Counted from the stretch's first letter, positions 34,308 to 44,016 are shown. The stretch: DNA of 64,000 nt from Oscillospiraceae bacterium (GCA_015063625.1 SVTT01000001.1:124001-188000); one strand, 5' to 3'. The notes: generated from the sequence alone by a model not told the origin. A program made the numbers and translations.

Positions 34308-35212
34308 CGGGGGCGCTTCAAAGAGAATTACAAAGCAAAGGAATTCCTTTTCGAAGCGACGTTTCAAGTGCCTCGCTTTGCAGCTTTCGCATCGGAGGCA
34401 CAGCAAAGCTTGTGATAGAGCCGCAGTGCGTGCACGAGCTGATCGCCGCCGTCGGGATCCTGGAGTGGGCAAGAGCCCCTTATGCCGTTGTGGGACGGGG
34501 CAGTAATGTGCTGTTTGGAGATTCACTCGGTGACACGGTGCTCCTTCGAACCGTGCTTCTCGACGGAATTTGCCGTACCGAGCAGGGGATCAGAGTGATG
34601 GCGGGGCACTCCTTGCCCTCACTGTTTCGAAGGACGGCGAGGATGGGGTTCTCGGATCTTTTGTTTGCCTGCGGCATCCCGGGAACACTCGGTGCCGCCG
34701 TGCTCGGAAACGCAGGTGCATACGGAAAAAGCATGGGAGATCTGGTAAAAAGCGTAACGGCGTTATTTCCGGAAAACGGCGAAATAAGAACATTATTTTA
34801 TGATCAATTGAACTATTCTTATCGGAATTCAACAATTAAAGAAAAAAATGTCATCGTGCTGGAGGCGGAGCTGAGGCTTTCCGAGGCAGCCGATCCCACA
34901 TGGGTCGTATTGCGTGCGCGAGAGCTTTCTCGCCTTCGTGCAAGCAGTCAGCCCCTGGAGCTTCCCAACGCAGGCAGCATTTTTTTGCGCCCTTCCCCCG
35001 AGCTTCCGATCGGGAAGCTTCTGGATGAGGCAGGCGTGAAGGGACTTTCGTGCGGCGGCGCCGCCGTTTCCGAAAAGCACGCGGGCTTTATCGTCAATCA
35101 AGGAGACGCCACCGCCGCCGATGTGAAAGCGTTGATACAACGTATCCAAGATATCACTGAAAGGAGAATGGGGATCAGACCGCAGCCCGAGATTCGGTTT
35201 ATCCCGTCGTGA
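34304..35212 (+). CDS. murB: UDP-N-acetylenolpyruvoylglucosamine reductase, type II
   Basis: Reduces UDP-GlcNAc-enolpyruvate to UDP-MurNAc with NADPH and FAD. 302 residues. FAD-binding VVGRGSNVLFGD and GIPGTLGAAVLGNAGAYG, the arginine in LNYSYRNSTIKEKN, and NAGSIFLR with GKLLDEAGVKGL, the type II layout. Overlaps the YjjG gene by four bases and ends two bases before whiA. Part of a Firmicutes order in which rapZ and yvcK normally sit between murB and whiA; they are missing here. Confidence 0.94.
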   Translation: MTGALQRELQSKGIPFRSDVSSASLCSFRIGGTAKLVIEPQCVHELIAAVGILEWARAPYAVVGRGSNVLFGDSLGDTVLLRTVLLDGICRTEQGIRVMAGHSLPSLFRRTARMGFSDLLFACGIPGTLGAAVLGNAGAYGKSMGDLVKSVTALFPENGEIRTLFYDQLNYSYRNSTIKEKNVIVLEAELRLSEAADPTWVVLRARELSRLRASSQPLELPNAGSIFLRPSPELPIGKLLDEAGVKGLSCGGAAVSEKHAGFIVNQGDATAADVKALIQRIQDITERRMGIRPQPEIRFIPS

Positions 35213-35213
35213 C

Positions 35214-36050
35214 ATGAGTTATTCGTCCGATCTTAAAGAGGAATTGATCGCGGGCGCTCCCCGTTCGGGTTGCTGCCGCAGGAACTATTTGCGAGGGCTT
35301 TTTGCCAATGCGGGTGCCACGCAGGAGCACAAGATCATTTTGCGTCTTTCCTCTGCCGCCGCACGTCATGAGTGTGCACGCGTTTACCGCGAGCAATATA
35401 AGAAGGAAGCACTGATCGAGGGCAACCATATGCTGTTTGCCTCCGAAAAGCTCTTTTGCGATCTTTCCGCGGGCAGACCGCAATTTGTGTGTCCCAAATG
35501 CGCGGGCAACTATTTGCGTGGAGTTGCCGTTACCTGTGCCTCCGCCACCGATCCCGAAAAGGCGTATCGCCTGGAATTTAACCTTGCCGATGCAGAGCAC
35601 CTCGGTTATCTTGCCGATTTTTTTGCCGAGCGTGGACTTGAATACAAGCAACGGCGACGCGAAAGGGACCACACCTACTATTTCAAAAAGAGTGCGGATA
35701 TCGAAGAGATCCTTTCTGTGCTTGGCGCCAACAACGCACTGTTCGCACTGATGAACGCTAAGATCACACATGAGATCCGCAATAACGCCAACCGTGAGGC
35801 AAACTGCGATGCCTTGAACATCAAAAAGGCGGTCGATGCTGCCGAGCGCGTGCTGACTGCCATCGATAAGATCCGCGCGTGTGCCCGTTTTGAAGCGATG
35901 CCCGAGGAGCTGCGCGAGACCGCGCGTCTGCGCACCGAATACGGCGAGGCTTCGCTTTCCGAGCTTGCAAAGCTTCACAATCCGCCCTTGACCAAATCAG
36001 GGCTTTCCCATCGCTTGCAGAGGATCATCCGCTTTGCCGAGGGAATTTAA
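35214..36050 (+). CDS. whiA: DNA-binding protein WhiA
   Basis: 278 residues; LAGLIDADG-like domain fused to a helix-turn-helix, involved in cell division and chromosome segregation in Firmicutes and sporulation septation in Streptomyces. Seen are SYSSDLKEELI, CCRRNYLRGLFANAG, NREANCDALNIKKAVDAA and LRTEYGEASLSELAKLHNPP with GLSHRLQRI at the end. It starts one base after the murB stop with no clear Shine-Dalgarno, so it is probably translated by coupling. Confidence 0.95.
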   Translation: MSYSSDLKEELIAGAPRSGCCRRNYLRGLFANAGATQEHKIILRLSSAAARHECARVYREQYKKEALIEGNHMLFASEKLFCDLSAGRPQFVCPKCAGNYLRGVAVTCASATDPEKAYRLEFNLADAEHLGYLADFFAERGLEYKQRRRERDHTYYFKKSADIEEILSVLGANNALFALMNAKITHEIRNNANREANCDALNIKKAVDAAERVLTAIDKIRACARFEAMPEELRETARLRTEYGEASLSELAKLHNPPLTKSGLSHRLQRIIRFAEGI

Positions 36051-36081
36051 GTAACGTTCCGATCAAAAAAGGAGGTAGATC

Positions 36082-39000
36082 ATGTCGGATTTCGTTCATC
36101 TGCATCTTCACAGTGAATACAGTCTGCTTGACGGTGCCTGCCGCATCGAGGAGATCCCGCGTCGCGCGAAAGAATGCGGACACCGCGCGGTTGCGCTGAC
36201 AGATCACGGCGTGATGTACGGAGCCGTCGCCTTTTACAATGCCTGTTTGAAGGAGGGGATCAAGCCTATCATCGGCTGTGAGGTCTACGTTGCGCCGCGC
36301 TCCCGATTCGGTAAAAGCAGCACCGACGCGCACCCCTATCACCTTGTTCTGCTTTGTGAGAACGAGATCGGATATCGCAATCTCATCGATATGGTATCCC
36401 GCGCCTTTCTTGAGGGCTTTTACGCCAAGCCGCGTGTCGATCTCGAGCTGCTGCGCACCCATAGTGAGGGACTGATCGCCCTCTCAGGCTGCCTTGCGGG
36501 GCAGATCCCACAGCTGCTGTTAGGCGGTGATTTTTCCGAGGCGACGCGTGTGGCAAACGAGCTATCGGCTGTTTTTGGAAAAGACCACTTTTATATTGAG
36601 CTTCAGAATCACGGCTTACCCGAGCAAAAGCAGATCCTGCCCATGCTGGCAAGACTTGCGCGCGAGTGCGGCATTCCCACCGTTGCAACCAATGACTGCC
36701 ATTATCTTCGCCGCAACGATGCCGAAACGCAGGCGGTGCTCATGTGCATCCAGACCAACAGCCGACTGGATGACGGTAGACCCATCGGCTTTGAAACCGA
36801 CGAGTTTTATTACAAGACCACCGAGGAGATGCGTGTTCTCTTCGGAGAATATGAGGGTGCGCTTGAAAACACCGTTGACATCGCAGAGCGATGCAGCTTT
36901 GCCTTCGATTTTGATACCGCCCATCTTCCCAAATTTCCGACGCCGAACGGCGCCCCTGCAAAGGAGCATCTCAAGGAGCTTGCCGAGCATGGCTTTGACG
37001 CACGTGCCGCCTCGGGAGGACTTGATATTGCCGCCTATGGAGAGCAGGCTTATCGTGAGCGAATGACCTATGAGCTTTCGGTGATCGAGCGCATGGGCTA
37101 CGCCGACTATTTTCTTATCGTACAGGATTACGTCAATTTTGCCAAAAGCAAAAGGATCCCCGTCGGTCCCGGGCGCGGCTCAGGGGCGGGCAGTCTGGTT
37201 GCCTATCTGCTTGGCATTACCGACGTCGATCCGCTTCGCTTTGATCTTTTATTTGAGCGCTTTCTCAATCCCGAGCGTGTCAGCATGCCCGATATTGACG
37301 TGGACTTCTGCTACAACCGTCGCGATGAGGTGATCGACTACGTCACAAGGCGCTACGGAAAGGATCACGTTTCTCAGATCGTGACCTTTAACACACTGGC
37401 GGCACGCGCCGCCGTGCGCGACGTGGGACGAGCCCTTGGCATGCCCTATGCCGATGTTGATGCGGTTGCAAAGACGATTCCGCGCGAGCTTGGGATCACC
37501 ATCGAAAATGCGCTTCAGCTGCCCGATCTCAAGCGACTTTACGAGGGAAGCGACGACGTCAGACGTCTGATCGATCTCTCGGTGGCGCTTGAGGGAATGC
37601 CGCGCAATCTTTCTATCCACGCGGCGGGCATCGTCATCACCGAAAAGCCCCTCTCACACTATCTGCCGCTTGCCTCCAGCAACGGCGTGGTGGTCACGCA
37701 ATACGATATGGATACCGTGGCGGCCCTTGGTCTTTTGAAATTTGATTTTCTCGCGCTCCGCTATCTCACGATCATCAATGATGCCGTACAGTCGATCAGA
37801 GAAGCCGATCCGAGCTTCGATATCACAAAGCTGCCGCTTGACGATGCCGCTACCTATCGTCTGATCGCCAAGGGTGCGACGGCGGGGGTGTTTCAGCTGG
37901 AGTCGGGCGGGATGCGGCAGATGCTGATGAATCTTCAGCCCGATTGCTTTGATGACATCGTTGCGGCAATTGCGCTGTATCGCCCGGGACCTATGGAGTC
38001 CATTCCCACCTTTATCGAGAACCGCAAAAATCCGAATGCGATCCGTTATCTCACCCCCATGCTCGAGCCGATCCTTCGCAGCACGCACGGCTGCGTGGTC
38101 TATCAGGAGCAGGTCATGCAGATCTTTCGTCAGCTCGCAGGATACACCTTCGGGCATGCCGATATCGTGCGGCGCGCTATGTCCAAGAAAAAGGCGTCTG
38201 TCATGGAGGCGGAGCGCGGTGCCTTTCTTGACGGATGCTGTCAAAACGGCATTGACAGGAATACGGCAAGCAGGCTCTTTGACGAGCTTTCCTCCTTTGC
38301 CAACTACGCCTTCAACAAGAGCCACGCCGCCTCGTATGCCGTGATCTCTTATCAGACCGCATGGCTGAAGACGCACGAGCCAAAATCCTATTTTGCAGCA
38401 CTGCTGACCTCCGAGCTCGGCAATATCACAAAGATCGCCGATGATATCGCAGAGGCGGGCAGACGGGGCATCCGTGTGCTTCCCCCCGATATCAACGAGT
38501 CCAATATTGCCTTCAGTGTCAGTGGTGACCATATCCGTTTTGGACTTCTCGCCCTGAAAAACGTCGGTCAGCAATTCCTCACTCACGTTGTGGAGGAGCG
38601 CCGTCGGGGAGGTCCTTACCGTTCCTTCGACGAGTTTCTTGAGCGTATGGCACCCTTTGATCTCAACAAGCGACAGGTGGAGTCACTTATCAAATCAGGC
38701 GCCTTTGACAACCTCGGTGTTTACCGCAGCCGCTTGATGGCGGTATATGAGGCAATGATCGACAGCTTGCAAAGCCGCAACCGAACGCTCCTGACCGGTC
38801 AGCTGGATATTTTCTCCATGCCCGGTAGCGAGCGCCCCGATATTCCGTATCCCAATCTTCCCGAATTTGAGCTCCGCACCCTCCTTTTGCAGGAAAAGGA
38901 GGCTTCCGGCATGTATTTTTCGGGACATTTACTGGATGGCTTTTCGGATGCACTTTCCGCAGAAGGGGTTACCGAGATCCGCCGACTGCTTGAAGCCGAC

Positions 39001-39576
39001 GAGGCGGGTGATTTCCTTCTTGATGACCGCACGCGCGTATGCGTGGCAGGTATCATCACTGCTATGACGGGGAAGACTGTGAAAAGCGGGGAGCGCATGG
39101 CGTTTTTTACGATCGAGGATAAGACTGCCGAGATCGAGTGTCTGGTGTTTCCGAGAGTGCTTGAACGGTACGCGGGGGTTATCCGCACCGATGCCGTGAT
39201 CCGCGTGGAGGGTACGCTTTCTCTGCGCGAGGATGAAAAACCAAAGATCATTCTCTCTGCGGCGAGCGAGCTTGCGGAGAACGGAAAGCTCGCCAAAAAA
39301 GCCGAGCCGATCGCAGAAAAGGTTGCCATGCCCGATTACGCCGAGATCTTAAAGAAGGGAGCGAAAAAGCTCTTTTTGCGCGTCCCCACCCTCACGCATC
39401 CCCTTGCGCACAGGGCAAAGACCATTCTTGACCTCTTTGACGGTACGCTTCCCGTGTCGGTCTACGACGCCGAAAAAAAGACCTACCACGCGCAGGAGCT
39501 CGGCTTTGACGCCACTCCCTTTACTCTTTGCGAACTTGCCCTCATCCTCGGTCCCGAAAATGTGGTTTTAAAGTAA
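36082..39576 (+). CDS. dnaE: DNA polymerase III alpha subunit
   Basis: Replicative or gap-filling polymerase (in Firmicutes alongside PolC). 1164 residues: PHP domain at the N-terminus (VHLHLHSEYSLLDGAC), the palm with VGPGRGSGAGSLVAYLLGI and the catalytic aspartates in MPDIDVDFCYNRRDEVI, fingers, a helix-hairpin-helix and a C-terminal OB domain (VCVAGIITAMTGK). Strong AAGGAGG at 36069-36075. In many clostridia dnaE likewise follows whiA. Confidence 0.97.
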   Translation: MSDFVHLHLHSEYSLLDGACRIEEIPRRAKECGHRAVALTDHGVMYGAVAFYNACLKEGIKPIIGCEVYVAPRSRFGKSSTDAHPYHLVLLCENEIGYRNLIDMVSRAFLEGFYAKPRVDLELLRTHSEGLIALSGCLAGQIPQLLLGGDFSEATRVANELSAVFGKDHFYIELQNHGLPEQKQILPMLARLARECGIPTVATNDCHYLRRNDAETQAVLMCIQTNSRLDDGRPIGFETDEFYYKTTEEMRVLFGEYEGALENTVDIAERCSFAFDFDTAHLPKFPTPNGAPAKEHLKELAEHGFDARAASGGLDIAAYGEQAYRERMTYELSVIERMGYADYFLIVQDYVNFAKSKRIPVGPGRGSGAGSLVAYLLGITDVDPLRFDLLFERFLNPERVSMPDIDVDFCYNRRDEVIDYVTRRYGKDHVSQIVTFNTLAARAAVRDVGRALGMPYADVDAVAKTIPRELGITIENALQLPDLKRLYEGSDDVRRLIDLSVALEGMPRNLSIHAAGIVITEKPLSHYLPLASSNGVVVTQYDMDTVAALGLLKFDFLALRYLTIINDAVQSIREADPSFDITKLPLDDAATYRLIAKGATAGVFQLESGGMRQMLMNLQPDCFDDIVAAIALYRPGPMESIPTFIENRKNPNAIRYLTPMLEPILRSTHGCVVYQEQVMQIFRQLAGYTFGHADIVRRAMSKKKASVMEAERGAFLDGCCQNGIDRNTASRLFDELSSFANYAFNKSHAASYAVISYQTAWLKTHEPKSYFAALLTSELGNITKIADDIAEAGRRGIRVLPPDINESNIAFSVSGDHIRFGLLALKNVGQQFLTHVVEERRRGGPYRSFDEFLERMAPFDLNKRQVESLIKSGAFDNLGVYRSRLMAVYEAMIDSLQSRNRTLLTGQLDIFSMPGSERPDIPYPNLPEFELRTLLLQEKEASGMYFSGHLLDGFSDALSAEGVTEIRRLLEADEAGDFLLDDRTRVCVAGIITAMTGKTVKSGERMAFFTIEDKTAEIECLVFPRVLERYAGVIRTDAVIRVEGTLSLREDEKPKIILSAASELAENGKLAKKAEPIAEKVAMPDYAEILKKGAKKLFLRVPTLTHPLAHRAKTILDLFDGTLPVSVYDAEKKTYHAQELGFDATPFTLCELALILGPENVVLK

Positions 39577-39627
39577 AAAAATGAATCCTTTGCTTGCAAA
39601 TTACCGTTTGTCGGCAGGTATGTGCAT

Positions 39628-39660
39628 CCCCGTTCTGTAAAAAACTACAGGGCGGGGGTG
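39628..39660 (+). promoter_or_regulatory. Hairpin covering the Shine-Dalgarno of the PBP gene
   Basis: A 12-bp stem (39628-39639 with 39646-39657, two G-U pairs, loop AAAAAC) whose right arm includes most of the only good Shine-Dalgarno (GGCGGGGGTG, 39651-39660) before the PBP start. It lacks a T run beyond a short TTCTTTT and lies between dnaE and the PBP gene, so it may control translation or act as a weak terminator. Confidence 0.6.
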
Positions 39661-39666
39661 ATTCTT

Positions 39667-42057
39667 TTGAATCAGAAAGGAATATTGCGTCGCGTCGGCG
39701 TCCTTGTGCTTTCGGCATCACTGGTACTGCTTACGGTTGCTGCATGTGCTGTTTTGTTCGGTGGGATCTGGGCACTGACCGTGCCTGACAGATCGGTTCG
39801 TGAGGAGCTTTTTCTGATCGGCGTGCGGGATCGCACCACAAGGCTTTATGCGTATGACCGAGAGGGCGAGGCGAGGGAGCTTTCCTCGGATCGTATCAGC
39901 GGCTATCAGAACGCGCTTTACTGTCCTCTCGGTGAAATGCCCGAGAATCTCAAAAATGCCTTTATTGCTATCGAGGATAAACGCTTTTACGATCACGGAG
40001 GCATCGATTGGTGGAGGACCGCCTCTGCCGTACTCGGTTATCTCAGGGGCGGAGAGGGAAAAACCGCCTTTGGCGGATCGACCATTACGCAGCAGCTGGT
40101 TAAAAATCTGACGGGGGATAGTGAGAAGAGCATTCAAAGAAAAGTCAGCGAGCTTTGCCGTGCTGCCGAGCTGGAAAAAAAGCTTACGAAAAACGATATA
40201 CTGGAGCAGTATCTGAACGTCGTCAATCTCTCGGAAAATTGCTATGGTGTGCGCACCGCCGCCAATGCTTATTTTTCCAAGGAGCCGAGCGAGCTGACGC
40301 TTACGGAATGTGCGGTGATCGCGGCGATCACCAACAATCCCACCAAATATAATCCTATCAGAAATCCGCAGGAAAACCGTGCACGGCGAGATCTGATCCT
40401 GTCCGAGATGCATGCACAGGGAATGATCGGAAGCGAGCAATTTCGCGAGGCGGTGGCAACCGATACGGTGCTTTCGGTCAACAAGGACGCACTTTCGGGA
40501 AGGATCAATTCCTGGTATGCGGATCTTGTGATCAGTGATGTGATCAGGGATCTCAAAAAGGAGCACGGAATGAGCGAAGCGGCAGCCGGCCGTCTTGTTT
40601 ACTGTGGGGGCTTGCGCATCTACACGGCAATGGATGAAAGCTTGCAGGAGCGCGTGACGGCGTTTTACCGTGAGAGCGAGCATTTTCCGACGCATACGGG
40701 CGGAAAGAAGGCGCAAAGTGCCATTATGATCGTCGACCCTAAAAACGGAGATATCCTCGCCGTTGCGGGAGCGATCGGGGAAAAATCCTCCAACCGCATC
40801 CAGAATTACGCCACCGACGTCAAACGCCCGTCCGGCTCGGTGATCAAGCCTCTCTCGGTCTATGCACCTGCACTGGCAAGAGGTATTGTGACCTATGCAA
40901 CGGTGTTTGATGACGTGCCGCTTCAATTTTTAAACAGCGGAGCGCCGTGGCCGCGTAACTCTCCCGATGTGTACAGAGGGCTTGTCACGGTCAATACGGC
41001 ATTGACCCACTCGATCAATACCGTCAGCGTATCGGTCCTGCGCCGCCTTGGCAACGCCAATTCCTTCTCATTTTTGAGTGATCAGCTTCATATGACCTCG
41101 CTTGACCGCAAAAACGATATGGGAACGGCATCGCTTGCCCTCGGTCAGCAGCATGAGGGCGTGACGTTGCGTGAGATCGTAGGCGGCTATACCGCGCTTG
41201 CCAACGAGGGGATTTATACGGGCACACGCAGCTATCACAAGGTGCTTGACAGCAACGGTGAGCTTTTACTCACCAATGCAACCGAGCAAGCGCGCGTGCT
41301 GGATGAGGAAACCGCCTCCATCATGACCATGATGCTGCGGCACGCCGTCAGTGAGGGAACGGGAAAGGCACTTACGCTGCGGAGGAGTACCGACGTGGCA
41401 GGGAAGACGGGAACCAGCACGGGGAGCTGCGACAAATGGTTTGTCGGCTACACACCGGAGCTTCTGGCAGGCGTGTGGTACGGGCATGAGTATCCCGAAT
41501 CTCTCTCGGACGTCAAGGGAAATCCCGCGCTTGATATTTTTGATGATCTGATGCATGAGGCAGTTGCCGTAAGAGGGGAGAGGGAGAAGCATTTTCGGAC
41601 GCCCGACGGTGTGGTGGCGGTTCGCTTTTGCAAGGACTCGGGGAAGCTGCTTTCCGAAGCCTGTCACCACGATCCGCGCGGAGACCGAAGCGAGATCGGC
41701 TATTTCAAAAAGGGAACCGAGCCGACCGAGAGCTGTGGGTGTCATGTGCTGATCGATTATTGCGCTGCAGGCGGCGTTGCCACCGAGCATTGCCCGACAG
41801 AAGGCCGACACAGCATTGCGCTTTTGCGAGTCACAAGACGCTTCCCACGACAGATCCGAGTATTGGATGCCCCATATTCCTACGGCGGCATTTGCCGCAT
41901 AAACGGACGGATTTTATCCTTTAATGAACCATATTATGCCGAAGCGGGAGAAACAAAGAGATATTATGGTATCGGACTCGATGTGACACCCTACAACCGC
42001 GCCTGTCCCGTTCACGGCGAGGATGCGTTCTGGGAAAAACGGTTGAATATTGCGTAG
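39667..42057 (+). CDS. Class A penicillin-binding protein (transglycosylase/transpeptidase)
   Basis: Bifunctional peptidoglycan synthase. 796 residues from the chosen TTG: a short basic cytoplasmic end (NQKGILRR), one membrane span (about residues 9-35), the GT51 domain with AIEDKRFYDHGGIDWWR and GGSTITQQLVKNLT, then the transpeptidase with SGSVIKP (SxxK), HSINTVSV (SxN) and AGKTGTSTGS (KTG). A ~150-residue C-terminal part carries several cysteines (HHDPRG, SCGCHV, HCPTEG). The GGCGGGGGTG site lies six bases before TTG 39667; ATG 39622 is upstream of the hairpin and has no Shine-Dalgarno, TTG 39685 is a third option. Confidence 0.92.
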   Translation: MNQKGILRRVGVLVLSASLVLLTVAACAVLFGGIWALTVPDRSVREELFLIGVRDRTTRLYAYDREGEARELSSDRISGYQNALYCPLGEMPENLKNAFIAIEDKRFYDHGGIDWWRTASAVLGYLRGGEGKTAFGGSTITQQLVKNLTGDSEKSIQRKVSELCRAAELEKKLTKNDILEQYLNVVNLSENCYGVRTAANAYFSKEPSELTLTECAVIAAITNNPTKYNPIRNPQENRARRDLILSEMHAQGMIGSEQFREAVATDTVLSVNKDALSGRINSWYADLVISDVIRDLKKEHGMSEAAAGRLVYCGGLRIYTAMDESLQERVTAFYRESEHFPTHTGGKKAQSAIMIVDPKNGDILAVAGAIGEKSSNRIQNYATDVKRPSGSVIKPLSVYAPALARGIVTYATVFDDVPLQFLNSGAPWPRNSPDVYRGLVTVNTALTHSINTVSVSVLRRLGNANSFSFLSDQLHMTSLDRKNDMGTASLALGQQHEGVTLREIVGGYTALANEGIYTGTRSYHKVLDSNGELLLTNATEQARVLDEETASIMTMMLRHAVSEGTGKALTLRRSTDVAGKTGTSTGSCDKWFVGYTPELLAGVWYGHEYPESLSDVKGNPALDIFDDLMHEAVAVRGEREKHFRTPDGVVAVRFCKDSGKLLSEACHHDPRGDRSEIGYFKKGTEPTESCGCHVLIDYCAAGGVATEHCPTEGRHSIALLRVTRRFPRQIRVLDAPYSYGGICRINGRILSFNEPYYAEAGETKRYYGIGLDVTPYNRACPVHGEDAFWEKRLNIA

Positions 42058-42161
42058 CGATCAATAAAACATGCCTTGATTCCAAGCAAGGGCTTCGTTC
42101 GCGCTCCGATAGGCTATAAAAAAGGTGTGAATGCGGAACAAAGGTATGCAAAATAAAAAAA

Positions 42162-42245
42162 GAGAAAGCTTGAGGCTTCTCTGAAGCCTCAAGCTTTCTC
42201 AAAAATCTCTTTAACGTCAGAGGCACCGTCGGTGCCTCTGACGTT
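42162..42245 (-). terminator. Tandem hairpins ending mnmA, second one a terminator
   Basis: Reading from mnmA: first a 15-bp stem (42213-42227 with 42231-42245, loop GTC), then an 18-bp perfect stem (42162-42179 with 42183-42200, loop TCT) followed on the minus strand by TTTTTTTATTTT. On the plus strand neither stem is followed by a T run. The bases 42058-42161 after the PBP gene hold no feature I recognise. Confidence 0.88.
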
Positions 42246-42278
42246 CCTTATGATCTCAAAGCGAAGCAAGTCCTTTGC

Positions 42279-43325
42279 TTATACGATCTTTCCGCCGCCC
42301 ACCACATATTCGTCGCGGTACAGCACAAGTGACTGTCCCGGCGAAATGGCGCGCTGCGGCTCCTCAAAGACCACGGTCAGCTCGTCCTCGTCGGTCTGCT
42401 CCACCCATGCGAGAGAGGCAACCTGGCGGTAACGTGTCTTGGCAAGCAGGCGCATGCCGTGCTCCATGCGGTCAAAGGGAATGAGATTGATCTGCTTTGC
42501 CACCAGTCTTTTTGCAAACAGATCGGCATTCTCGCCAAGGGTCACGGTGTTTTCGCTTGCGGATTTTCCGATCACAAAGGCAGGCTTGCCAAGCGCGATG
42601 CCAAGTCCCTTGCGCTGACCGACGGTATAGTGGAGCTGCCCTTGGTGCTCGCCCAATACACTGCCGTCAAGCGAGAGAAATTTACCCTTTGGGTAAAGCT
42701 TTCCCGTTTGTCGCTTGATAAAGGCGGCGTAATCGCCATCCGCGATGAAGCAGATATCCTGGCTGTCCGCGCGGTGCGCCACGGGCAGTCTTGCATTCGA
42801 TGCCAGCTCTCGGACGCTTTCCTTGTCAAGCTCTCCGAGGGGGAATTGCACGCGGGAAAGCACCTCCTGCGAAAGTGTATAGAGCATGTAGCTCTGGTCC
42901 TTTTTTTCGTCCTTTGCACGACAAAGCAGAGTTCTGTCGCCATGCGTCTCAACACGGGCGTAATGTCCCGTGGCAATGCGGTCGTAGCCCTGCTTCCTTG
43001 CAAAGTCAAGGAGTGCACCGAATTTGATTCTTTTGTTACAGTCAATGCAGGGGTTGGGGGTCTGTCCTCGCTCGTACGCCTCGATGAAGGGGATGACCAC
43101 GGCGGCGTAAAAGGCATCACCAAGCTCGGCAACACAGTGGGGGATGCCGAGCATGGCACAGATCCTTGCCGCGTCCTGTGCGTCGGAATCAATGACCCCC
43201 GAGGTGTTTCCCTTAAAATCAAGACGCATGGTGACACCGGCTGCCTGTCTGCCCCTTGCGGCAAGCAGTGCGGCGACGGCACTGTCAACCCCGCCACTCA
43301 TTGCAATCATGATATTATCGTTCAC
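42279..43325 (-). CDS. mnmA: tRNA-specific 2-thiouridylase MnmA
   Basis: Adds the 2-thio group to the wobble uridine U34 of tRNA-Lys, -Glu and -Gln. 348 residues. PP-loop IAMSGGVDSAVAALL at the start, the first catalytic Cys in NPCIDCNKRIKFG, the second in SQDICFIADGDY, and HRADSQDI. GTG 43325 fits best since GGAG ends eight bases before it; ATG 43331 lies only two bases from the same site. It overlaps the end of trmL by 11 bases. No iscS-like sulfur donor is next to it. Confidence 0.94.
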   Translation of the reverse strand: MNDNIMIAMSGGVDSAVAALLAARGRQAAGVTMRLDFKGNTSGVIDSDAQDAARICAMLGIPHCVAELGDAFYAAVVIPFIEAYERGQTPNPCIDCNKRIKFGALLDFARKQGYDRIATGHYARVETHGDRTLLCRAKDEKKDQSYMLYTLSQEVLSRVQFPLGELDKESVRELASNARLPVAHRADSQDICFIADGDYAAFIKRQTGKLYPKGKFLSLDGSVLGEHQGQLHYTVGQRKGLGIALGKPAFVIGKSASENTVTLGENADLFAKRLVAKQINLIPFDRMEHGMRLLAKTRYRQVASLAWVEQTDEDELTVVFEEPQRAISPGQSLVLYRDEYVVGGGKIV

Positions 43326-43830
43326 CGGCATCACTCCAATCGTATTTGGTAAGAGAGCCCTGCTCTGCAAGTCCGCCAAAATCATTCTGTCGCAGGACCT
43401 CGTAAACGGCAATGGCAACCGAGTTGGAAAGATTCAGACTGCGCAGCCGATCGCGCATCGGAATCCGCACGGCACGGTCGGGGTGTTGGAACAATAGCTC
43501 CTCGGGAAGTCCTGCGCTCTCCTTTCCGAACATCAAAAAAACCTCGGCAGGGTAGGTGATCTCGGTATAGCCGTGTCTTGCCTTGGTGGTAAAGTAGAAG
43601 ATTTCGGCATCGGGATGCTTTTTAAAAAAGTCATTCAGACCGTCGTAATAGGTGATATCCAGCTTGTCCCAATAATCCAGCCCTGCGCGCTTGAGTTTTT
43701 TGTCATCAATGGCAAAGCCCAAGGGGCGGATCAGATGAAGCGAGGCACCGGTCGCCGCACAGGTACGTGCCACGTTTCCGGTGTTCTGGGGGATCTCCGG
43801 CTCAAACAAAACGATGTGGATGCGACTCAT
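43315..43830 (-). CDS. trmL: tRNA (cytidine/uridine-34-2'-O)-methyltransferase TrmL
   Basis: SPOUT methyltransferase that acts on the wobble base of tRNA-Leu. 171 residues: RIHIVLFEPEIPQNTGNVAR, LHLIRPLGF, FGKESAGLPEELL and IPMRDRLRSLNLSNSVAIAV, all TrmL/YibK motifs with the knotted SAM site. ATG 43830 is spaced ten bases from GGAGG; an ATG at 43839 is nearly on the Shine-Dalgarno. Forms a two-gene wobble-modification operon with mnmA. Confidence 0.94.
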   Translation of the reverse strand: MSRIHIVLFEPEIPQNTGNVARTCAATGASLHLIRPLGFAIDDKKLKRAGLDYWDKLDITYYDGLNDFFKKHPDAEIFYFTTKARHGYTEITYPAEVFLMFGKESAGLPEELLFQHPDRAVRIPMRDRLRSLNLSNSVAIAVYEVLRQNDFGGLAEQGSLTKYDWSDAGER

Positions 43831-43889
43831 AAAATGCATACCTCCGATGCCTTGGTCAAAATGCAGACGTTGCGCTTCTTTTCGGCTCT

Positions 43890-43918
43890 ATTATATCGAA
43901 TTTTGCGCCGCCTTTCAA
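43890..43918 (-). promoter_or_regulatory. Promoter of trmL-mnmA
   Basis: On the minus strand TTGAAA (43918-43913), 17-base spacer, TATAAT (43895-43890). Confidence 0.85.
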
Positions 43919-43956
43919 GTGTTAGAAAATAATTTGCAAATTTTTTGTGCGAACAG

Positions 43957-43985
43957 TGGCAAATTTCTCTTTAATGTAGTATAAT
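43957..43985 (+). promoter_or_regulatory. Probable promoter of secA
   Basis: TATAAT at 43980-43985 with TGGCAA (43957-43962) 17 bases upstream; the -35 box is weak. Divergent from the trmL promoter. Confidence 0.55.
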
Positions 43986-44016
43986 AAATATAATTATTTC
44001 TTCAAGCGGAGGAAAC

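Noticed and set aside
34785-34855. AT-rich patch within murB suggesting an insertion
   Set aside because: It encodes the conserved LNYSYRNSTIKEKN segment needed for catalysis; frame is continuous.
39581-39640. 19-codon leader peptide before the PBP gene
   Set aside because: No Shine-Dalgarno and no family; kept only as a note in the hairpin finding.
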